Positions 56,431 to 64,000 of a stretch of 64,000 nt of DNA are shown in pieces (positions within the stretch are counted from its first letter, which is position 1; each line of letters begins with the position of its first letter). Source of the stretch: Cephalotus follicularis (lineage: Eukaryota; Streptophyta; Magnoliopsida; Oxalidales; Cephalotaceae); the NCBI GenBank assembly GCA_001972305.1, contig BDDD01001957.1, positions 124,001-188,000 on the forward strand, read 5' to 3'. The position numbers and the translations under genes are program-made. The notes beneath the pieces were generated by a model. It was not told the origin of the DNA and searched no databases. It saw only the letters and a list, made by a program, of their open reading frames with translations.

Positions 56431-57740
56431 TCAGAGCACCATCCTCTCTGATGTGGAAATCTGTCCGAGCTCCTTCTCGGACTTACCTCATGAGCTTAAC
56501 ATATCTCCAATATTTCTCTTGCACCTCTCGGATCTGGTGCACTGAAACTGATCTCACCCGAAGAGAAGCCACCATAGCACCGTTGTCCTCAGCAGACAAC
56601 TCCAAGCCCAAAGATCTTAACTGCTCCAACAACGGCAGATGGACCATCTAAACATGCACAAGGGGAAGGGACAACTTCCTACTTAGCGCATTGGCTACCA
56701 TGTTAGCCTTGCCTAGGTGATACCCAATGGTGCAATCATAATCCTTGATCAACTCGATCCATCTTCGTTGCCTCATGTTAAGGTGTTGCTAAGAAAATAG
56801 ATATTTCAAACTCTGGTGGTCGGTAAAGATCTGGCAAACCTCTATGTACTGGTAATGGCGCTAAATCTTCAACGCAAAGAACACTGGCGCTACCTCTAGA
56901 TGGGTAGTTGGATAATTATGCTCGTGGGCCTTTAACTGCCGTGATGCATAAGCTATAACCATACCTTCTTACATCAGCATGCAAACCATACCATGTTTAT
57001 AAGCATCACTAAAAACCACAAAACCAACCCCGGGAGAAGGAATAACCAACACTGAAGCTGGCATCAACTTGTGCTTCAACTCAAGGAAACTACCCTCACA
57101 AGCCTCCCACCAAATGAACTTCACCACCTTCTTCGTCAAATTTGATAGAGGAGCTGCTATCGAGGAGAACCCTTCAATAAACCTCCGGTAATAACAAGCC
57201 AAACCAAGAAAACTGTGAACCTTGAACTTGTTCCTCAGTCGTTCCCAAGCTACAACGGACTCCACTTTCCTCGGATCAAGTTCTATCCCCTTGCCCGAGA
57301 TCACATGGTCCAAAAAGACTACCTTGTGTAACCAAAACTCACATTTGCTGAGCTTAGGATACAACCTATGGTCCCTCAATGTATGTAGCACAATCCTCAA
57401 GTGATCGCCATGCTCGGTCACATCCCGAGAATACACCGTAACGTTATCTATGAACACCACCACAAAGCTGTCAAGATAAGGTTGGAACACTCGATTTATC
57501 AACTCCATGAAAGCTGCTGGCGTGTGGTCAGATTAAAAGGCATAACTGAGAACTCAAAATGGCCACAACAGGATCTAAAAGCTGTCTTAGGAATATCATG
57601 CTCCCTTATCCTCAGCTGGTCATAACCCGAGCGAAGATCAATCTTTGAAAACACACTGGCGTCCTTCAACTGGTCAAACAAGTCATCGATCGAAGGCAAC
57701 GGATACTTGTTTCTCATAGTGACCTTGTTCAGCTATCTGT
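56431..57740 (-). pseudogene. F reverse transcriptase and RNase H
   Basis: RT part one (57499-57717): [30 protein letters not shown] and HFEFSVMPF, followed by a frameshift. Part two (56969-57508): [20 protein letters not shown], where the catalytic second D of F-I-D-D is N, so polymerase activity would be lost. [33 protein letters not shown] and FSDAYKHGM continue into RNase H. After a stop the rest ([43 protein letters not shown]) is recognisable to about 56700 with further stops. 56430-56660 keeps only the linker to integrase. Confidence 0.9.
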
Positions 57741-58535
57741 AGTCGATGCACAACCGCAAAGCACCGTCCTTCTTCTTCACAAACAGCACTGGAGCACCCC
57801 AAAGGGAACTACAGGGTCTAAGGAACCCTTTCTCCAATAGTTCTTCTAACTACACCTTAAACTCTTTCAACTCTATCGGTGCCATCCGATACGGAGCAAG
57901 GGATACCGGCAATGCACCAGGGATCAACTCAATGATGAAATTTGTTGGTTTGATAGGCGAAAACCCTAGTAACAAGTCTGGAAAAACATCCAAGAAATCG
58001 CAGACTACAAGAATATCTTCAGACTCAAGCTCGGAAACCCTTGTGTCTGCTACATGAGCCAAGAAACCTTGTCCGCCTTTCTGCAAGATTTTCCTTGCGA
58101 ACATAGCCGAGATCATCTTGATCTACGTTGTTCACATGTGAACTTCATAACAGATCCATCCAATAAAAGGAAAGAAACAACTCTCCGAGAATAATCCACC
58201 ACTCCCTTGTGAGTTGCGAGCCAATCCATACCCAGAATGGCATCAAAATCCTGAATGTGGAAAGGAATAAGGCCAGCTGGGAAGCTCTGCTCACCAATCA
58301 GAACATCACAAGCCTTATGCACCTGACCTACCTAATAGGTCTGCCTTGTTGGAACTGAGTTCACCACCTGGGCTTCCAACAGACACAACTCCTTATCCGT
58401 ATGAATGCAAAATGCATGATCAATAAAAGACAAAGCCGCTCTAGTATCAAACAAAACTATGGCATCGCTGCCAAGGATAGCAGCCATACTTATAGCCATG
58501 TCTGGAGTTACTAGGGCATCATCTCCGTTCATGGC
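57741..58535 (-). pseudogene. F protease and RT N-terminal linker
   Basis: Frame 58332-58532 has AILGSDAIVLFDTRAALSFI, where the protease D-T-G reads D-T-R. Frame 58113-58322 has FHIQDFDAILGMDWLATHKG and VSFLLLDGS. Frame 57850-58116 has ISAMFARKILQKGGQGFLAHV, ILVVCDFLDVFPDLL and APYRMAPIELKEFK. 57741-57850 holds [16 protein letters not shown] text with stops. Protease would be inactive. Confidence 0.9.
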
Positions 58536-59078
58536 GTAGACTCTCGCGGTTTAGGGCAGGTCTACCTGGAGGCCTACTACTACCCGCTTTGGAGGTAACT
58601 GCTTGCGAAGCTATTGACCCTGTCCTCGGTCCTGTCGATTGCTTTCTTGGCTGTCATGATCCTTTCCCTACCGGTTGCCTAGATGGGGCAATTGGTACAG
58701 GTGCTGTTGACAACTGCTGAGCTTGAGGACAATTCCTCATGAAGTGTCCATGTTGACCACACAAGAAACATCCTTGGAACTCAGACTTGAAATTTCCAAA
58801 ATGGAACTGCCCACACCGCTGGTATCTTGATGGTTATGAGGAATCTGCTTCGCCCTGCTGCGCACAGGTTGCGGTCAAAACATTCCCTGGCCATCTGACC
58901 TATTCTGCGAATGGTATCCTCTACCACCAGACCTTCCAAATGATCTATTCCTCCTCATCCCATGACTCTTGGAAGCACTTACACCTTGCTCGGTCTGAGA
59001 AGCAACTCGCTTCTGGCCTCGGTTGTAACAACAAGAGTTGTTGTTAAAGTTATTGTTTACAAAACTGTGCTTACTCTA
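58536..59078 (-). pseudogene. F gag C-terminal part
   Basis: Minus strand: N-rich stretch (NNNFNNNSC) and SQTEQGVSASKSHGMRRNRS, then stops. A complete CCHC zinc knuckle, CFLCGQHGHFMRNC, lies near 58727-58770. A Q/P-rich tail leads to the protease. The gag start and capsid region are beyond the break at 59079. Confidence 0.85.
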
Positions 59079-60177
59079 TGTAACACCCCGTAATGTTTCT
59101 TTCTTGGAGGTAAAGAAAATTTGACAATAGAGAGCTTATGTTTCGGATATGATATGTTAAAGCAAGAGATTCCATGTTATTCATTTGATGTATAGAACGA
59201 AAACTTATGTTGTTCTTTCTGATTTGAAGAGAAAGCAGTATATGTCTCTAGTCAGAGGACTAGCATGTGTTGTAATACTAATTTGATGAAAGAAATGGAT
59301 GTTTCTAGTCCGTGGACTAATGTTACCTTGTCATTTGATGAATGTTTGGTGTTATGAGTTGTTTATTATCAAATACGTCCGAGGAGCTAAGGAGTCCTCA
59401 GATAGCAAGACTGAGAATGGCGAAGGTTGCTTGTATGTGTTTAAGGATTTTACCCGAGGAGCCAGGGAGTCCTCGGATGGATTTATGAGTATATAAGGCT
59501 CAAGGTGGAGTCATCAGATTAAGGTCAGGGGAGACAAGAGTGAGAGGCTCGAGGACTAGCACGTTATGTAAAAGTACCTTGGTGAAAGCAATAGTTGTTT
59601 TTAGTCAGAGGACTAGCTTTATGATGTGACACGTTAATAGTTTTATGTTTTAAGTTTTTTGTTTACAGTTATATTTGAGGAGCCAGGGAGTCCTCGGATA
59701 GTTAGCTGTTTGATGTTTTAAGGTTGAGATATCTTAGTCCGAGGTGAAGAGGAGTCGTCGAATGGATAAGAAGTTAGGCGTGTGAGGCTCAACGTTGAGT
59801 CCTCGGATGCGTAGTCAGGGGAGAATAAAGAGTGAAGTCGGTGGTCGACCTCAAGGTTTCATGCGGCAGATTATTGTAATAGTTTCTAGTGCTACAGTGT
59901 GTTAAGTTAGTTAAGCTATGCATTTTGATGCCCGTCAAGTATATGTTAAGAAGAGCTCCTTGGAGAAGAGCAAAGGAGAAAAGCCCGTGGAGGAAGTCTG
60001 TCCGCGGGACAAAGCAAACCTTGGTGTTTAAGTGATCATGTGAGGAACACGTAGGTGTTCTCCTCATTTTTTTAAGTGACACGGCACTTTTTGGAGTCTT
60101 CAACAAGCAGTGCTGAGGACTTAATCAAAAAGGGAGTAGGATCCACTGTTCCTTTGAGTCCTCAATTAGATATGACG
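59079..60177 (+). mobile_element. LTR G, right end cut by copia element H
   Basis: Begins TGTAACACCCCGTAATG inside F gag; left flank CTCTA (59074-59078). It is built of recurring blocks: GAGCCAGGGAGTCCTCGG (59460, 59680), AGTCAGAGGACTAGC (59234, 59600) and AGTCCTCGGAT (59798). No terminal CA with a matching CTCTA duplication was found before the copia LTR, so it is probably truncated or continues beyond the window. Family unknown, but the CCTCGG motifs resemble D and F. No coding region was seen. Confidence 0.65.
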
Positions 60178-61975
60178 TGTTGCGAACCAACGTCGAGCTT
60201 GTATTTACTTTATCTTTTATAAACAATTTATAAATTCAATAAAGATGTTTATGTTTTATCAATGGCTATGAGTTCGTTTCATTAATACATGCTTTATTAA
60301 TTGTAAATAAATGGCCTGGAATAAAGTTAGAGAACCAAGTTAATGATGAGATAATGATGTGAGAGTTGGAATCTCGGTATACTTTATTTTGAATCTTCCT
60401 GGTTATAGGATTGACACTTAGGGCATGATCAATCCAGATAGACCAGCATGCACTGTTAGATCAGTAAGCAGAGGGTGAATGATCTCACACTCACTCGCAT
60501 GGATGATGCTATGGCAACAACGTGGGTGCTCGTTTATTGAGTTCACTGAAGGTGACTGTTGATAGAATATCTGTATGGAGTTTTACTTACATCTCAGACA
60601 TAGTTCTAGTTTTACAACAGTGCATGTGGTCCTTGGACATGAGCCATCACTGGATGTCTTGTGCATAGGTGTTGTGTTTTGATGATGGTTAAATACATAT
60701 TCTATGAAGTGTATACAGGCATTAGTTGGACATAGTACGCTTATGTATGGAGGCATGTGAACTGGCAACAATGAATCCATTGCTTCTAGTAAAAGTAGAT
60801 TATGCTCAGGATGATTTTTGTTAGCAATTAAATTTCTGGCCAGGTTAGCCACAATATCAAGAGTGTGATATCACTGGTTGAATATTAGAGGGGCACCTCT
60901 AATATTATTTAGGCTAATAAAAGATAGTCACGAGGCCAAAGATTAAATTATTGGGGTCTGACATAATCCGTACACTAGATTTAATTAGAGCATAGTCAAT
61001 GAAGGGACTATGCGTGCATGTACTAGTAAAAAGTGGTTCGCAAATGATTCATATTACCTGGGGGTCATTATGCATTGCTAGATGTCGATGTCGACCAGTA
61101 GGATGTCCGAGATTAAATCGATAAATTAATCTTGGAAGAAAAGAATTAAAAGAGTTTTAATTCGAAATGTCCATGAGAATATTTTTATGTGATAATAAAT
61201 ATTTAATTGGATAATTTTGAGTGTCATAATTTAATCCTACGGTCAGCGCAATAGTAAACCCATATGGTCACACACAATACGGGCAGATATTTCCAACACA
61301 TGATGAGAGAAAAATAATTGGGATATTATTTTCTAATTATATTTAATGAGAATAAATATATTTAATGAGATTAGATATATATAATTAATGAGATTAACTA
61401 TCCTTAATAAGATTAAGGAAATTAGAAGTCAACAACGAGAGAAAGACTATCTAAGGAAGAATCTTGAATGCATTAGGAAACCCTAAGCATGATAGGATAA
61501 GAGTTTGTGTTCTAGAATGATTGTCTAGCATCAAGTATATATAGAACACACCCCCCCTTCCTATTGTTAGTTGTTGTTGGACGTTTTTGTGCTCTCTCTT
61601 GGTGTCTTCTCTCCTTTCTCTCATATACAATCAAGAGTTGAAGGTTTGAGAAACTTGGTGCTAGAAATTGAAGCTTGGTGTGGATACCTTGGAGGTTTTC
61701 TATACTTTGAAGCTAGAGCCGTTTAATCTGTTCAACAAGTAGTTATGCTTTTGGTGGCAAGAAGACTCGTTGGAAGAAGGAAGGAGCCGCTCTATTCATG
61801 TGAGTAATTCCGTCTGCTCCTCCCTATTGTTTTATATCTAACTATATATCTATGCTCAAAAGATCCTGGAAACGAACCATATGGCTTGATATTCATGAGA
61901 TGATGACACAATATATGTATTAGGGTTTTATGCATCTAGATATTTTATTGTATTAAACGCCATAAGGTTCTAACA
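60178..61975 (+). repeat. Copia H 5' LTR
   Basis: The right end TTCTAACA (61975) is certain, three bases before the primer site. The left end is proposed at TGTTGCGAA (60178) because it forms a short imperfect inverted repeat with TTCTAACA. That gives 1798 bp. A TATA box (61536) and a CT-rich leader lie near the right end. The left half contains AATAAA (60238) and AT-rich sequence. A left boundary elsewhere between about 60170 and 60460 cannot be excluded. Confidence 0.65.
61536..61543 (+). promoter_or_regulatory. Probable TATA box of the copia LTR
   Basis: TATATATA followed by GAACACACC and CCCCCCTTCC. It lies about 430 bp before the LTR end, as expected for an LTR promoter. Function inferred. 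Confidence 0.6.
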
Positions 61976-61978
61976 AAA

Positions 61979-61990
61979 TGGTATCAGGGC
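61979..61990 (+). other. Copia H primer binding site (initiator-Met tRNA)
   Basis: TGGTATCAGGGC three bases after the LTR end. The first eight bases match the complement of initiator methionine tRNA; copia elements commonly show GGGCC at this point. Confidence 0.93.
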
Positions 61991-62474
61991 CGGATCTGAT
62001 GCATATATATAGTTAGAAACATTTTTGTTGATGATATGCTTGAATTGTTTGGGTTTAATCAGTGAGACGGGAGCATGGGATGCGAAATTGCGATTTTTTG
62101 TAGTCGACGCTTTCTTGTAAAGCGTCGATGCCTGCGCATGATACCACTGCAAGGTCATGTGTAGGCTAGAGGCAAAAGCGATGACGGGAATCATGCTATT
62201 GTATGGTCGGCAAGAGTTTGCCTAACTACAATATTCAATATAGCGTTTTGAATATGTTGTAGGACACCGATCCCCACTCGGAAATAAGATCCTTGAGATT
62301 TGGATTGTTATTTCTCGTCTCCCATAACATTTGAGGGTTATGGGATTCGCGTAAAACATTGGGAGCATGAGAGGAAAAACACCTAAGAGATTAAAGACCA
62401 AATCTTTATGGTTGTAAACATTTAAATTGAATTTATCTAAAAATTGTCTTTATTTTATATCTGCAGAAATCGAA
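61991..62474 (+). other. Copia H leader
   Basis: Non-coding. It contains GTCGACGC and AAGCGTCGATGCC at 62100-62135, the motif found in the gypsy LTRs. Just before gag there is a T-rich tract ending CTGCAG (62448-62466) that resembles a 3' splice site. Confidence 0.7.
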
Positions 62475-63360
62475 ATGAAAAACCCCCTCACTGTAATTCT
62501 TGAGAAGAATCAGTGGACATGTCCAAATTATGTGGACTGGCCACGGAATGTAAGAATAGTTCTGAATTTCGAGGACATAGATTATGTCCTAGAGGTCCCT
62601 ATGCCAGCACTGCCTGCTGAAGATGCCTCAATAGAAGATCATGCCATTTACAAGAAATGGGTGACTGATGAAAAGAAAGTCAGAAGCTACTTAATGGCAT
62701 CGATGAGCAATGCCCTACAAGTCCAACATGAATCGATGCGAGACTCTAGGGAAATTCTCCAACATCTCCGCGAGCTATACGGAGAGACTAGTAGGAATGC
62801 TCGGTTCTAGCTCACTGCTGAGCTGTATGGAAATAAAATGGCTGAAGGATCTTCAGTTAATGATCATGTGCTTAAGATGATCAACGCGATTGAACATCTT
62901 GCTGCTCTTGGCATGATTCAGTATTCTGAATTAAGCACAGATCTGATCCTTCATTCACTTCCAGCTTCCTTCTCTGGTTTGATCACCAATTTTAACATGA
63001 ATAGGTTATCAGCTACTATGGCTGACCTTCTAAACATGCTGAGGGAAGCCGAAGTGAACTTGAGTAAGGGCAAGGCGCCAGTCATGATGGTAGGATTGTC
63101 CCGTAGGCCCAAGAGGAAAGGCAAGTCCAACCTTGAGAAGCAAAAGACTAAAAGTGGGACAATACCACCACGAACAACATCTTTCAAAACAGAGAAAGCC
63201 AGACCACATAATCAGACAAACCAGCAAGCTGTTGCTACGCCAGACACTGTCTCAAGAGTTGCACCTGCTGAGGAGTCTGCCTCAGAAGCTCCTGCTAAGG
63301 GACCGTGCTTCCACTGTGGGAAGCTAGGACTTTGGAAAAGGAATTGTGGGACATTCATTA
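62475..63360 (+). pseudogene. Copia H gag
   Basis: Start at 62475 (MKNPLTVILEKNQW); a further ATG is in frame at 62427. Gag motifs: NYVDWPRNVRIVL, LPAEDASIEDHAIYKKW and LRELYGETSRNARF, then TAG at 62808. After LTAELYG the frame 62838-63596 continues with MAEGSSVNDHVLKMINAIEHL, ILHSLPASFSGLITNFN and a K/R-rich stretch. The zinc knuckle (from 63306) reads C-F-H-C-G-K-L-G-L-W-K-R-N-C, with L where the zinc-binding H is expected. So gag is broken by one stop and a damaged knuckle. Confidence 0.9.
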
Positions 63361-64000
63361 GATCAATTGGAAAAGGTATGCTCTATTTGTCTTATATAGA
63401 AGTGAATATGAATATTACAGATTCATCTTCCTGGATATTACACAACGGATGTGGTACACACATATGTTCTAATTTACAGGCCCTCACAGACAGAAGAAAC
63501 CTTGAGAAGGGTGAGGGAGATCTACGGCTCGCGGATGGTTCAATAGTTGAAGCCGTAGCCATAGCATCAGTTTATATTTTGTTGCCTTTGGGCTAGAGTT
63601 TAGAACTCAAACATTGTGTTTATTCGCCTCACATTTTGCATAATATTATTTCTATTCCAGCATTAGCTGCTGAAGGTTTACATATTATTTTAAAAGACAA
63701 GTGTTGTTCTATTTTATTTAATAATATGATTTATACAAAATGTTTCCTTCATGATGGATTATATATATTGAGTAAACATGAGACTGTTTTCAATATGCAA
63801 AAAGACAATAAAAGAAAGAGAGATGAAGTTAATCAATCCTACATATGGCATTGCAGACTTGGTCATATAAGTAAGAAAAGAGTCCACAAGTTGATCTTGG
63901 ATGGATACTTTGATTTTTCAATGTTTCAACCGCTTCCGACTTGTGAACCCTGTCTTAAAGGTAAAATGAACAAATCTCCCTTCACAAGGAAAGGGGAAAG
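63361..64000 (+). pseudogene. Copia H protease and start of integrase
   Basis: The protease site reads WILHNGCGTHIC near 63435, where the family has D before the S/T-G; the catalytic aspartate is H here. RLADGSIVEAVAI follows, then a TAG after LLPLG (63594). Past it the frame reads ELKHCVYSPHILHNIISIPALA, LFNNMIYTKCFLHDGLYIL and the integrase HHCC zinc domain WHCRLGHISKKR with CEPCLKGKM (63848-63970). The integrase catalytic core is not in the window. Confidence 0.9.

Larger units (their letters stand above)
52263..59078 (-). mobile_element. Chromovirus element F, right part missing
   Basis: 3' LTR at 52263-55139, then polypurine tract and pol to gag on the minus strand. Gag is interrupted at 59079 by LTR G, and the remaining gag, primer site and 5' LTR are not in the window. 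Left flank AAATA (52258-52262) would be one target copy. Shares its polypurine tract and gag-protease junction style with D. Confidence 0.9.
60178..64000 (+). mobile_element. Ty1/copia element H, 5' portion
   Basis: 5' LTR, initiator-Met primer site, leader, gag, protease and the start of integrase on the plus strand, running off the window. Copia order (integrase before RT) is shown by the HHCC zinc domain following protease directly. The 3' part is not in the window. The LTR left boundary is inferred (see its entry). Confidence 0.92.

Overview
The window is plant nuclear DNA made almost entirely of nested LTR retrotransposons. I found no host gene, no tRNA or rRNA gene and no bacterial feature. 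The organism is a plant because the elements are plant-type: Ty3/gypsy chromoviruses with Tekay/Del-like integrase ends, Athila-type gypsy elements primed by tRNA-Asp, and a Ty1/copia element primed by initiator-Met tRNA. A dicot with a repeat-rich genome is likely, but the species cannot be named from this sequence. Every coding stretch carries stops, frameshifts or deletions, so this is repeat-rich intergenic or heterochromatic DNA.

Layout, with names used below. (1) 1-17281: an old plus-strand chromovirus, E1, is the host of several insertions. Its reverse transcriptase is cut by an LTR ending at 630, its pol by solo LTR S1 (1371-2802, 5-bp duplication ATGGC), and its integrase by solo LTR S2 (3056-14092, duplication TAGTC/TAGTT). 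S2 is itself split by a complete minus-strand element, E2 (4735-13488, duplication GTTAT). E1 resumes at 14093 and ends in a 3' LTR (15257-17281). (2) 17282-32659: an Athila-type element on the minus strand (Athila-1), interrupted by an LTR (18651-29914) that is itself interrupted by complete chromovirus B1 (19037-27876, duplication TTGTT). (3) 32660-37815: a gag-only minus-strand element, D. (4) 37816-52262: a second Athila copy (Athila-2), split inside its protease by element B2 (40809-49410, duplication CTTTA). (5) 52263-59078: chromovirus F, inserted in the Athila-2 5' LTR and broken in gag by LTR G (59079 to about 60177). (6) About 60178-64000: copia element H, running off the right edge.

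The genes do not act together as a host pathway. They are relics of retrotransposon polyproteins (gag, aspartic protease, reverse transcriptase, RNase H, integrase). Each element has lost a different module. E2 lacks most of its integrase, B1 lacks RT and RNase H through an in-frame deletion, D keeps only gag, F has lost catalytic residues, and both Athila copies lack RT, RNase H and integrase.

The most unusual signals are two. First, both Athila copies carry the same unrecognised C-terminal region after the protease: a duplicated acidic block followed by repeats built on G-F-Y-W. Second, a GTCGAC-centred short motif recurs in the LTRs of several unrelated retrotransposon families and in the copia leader.
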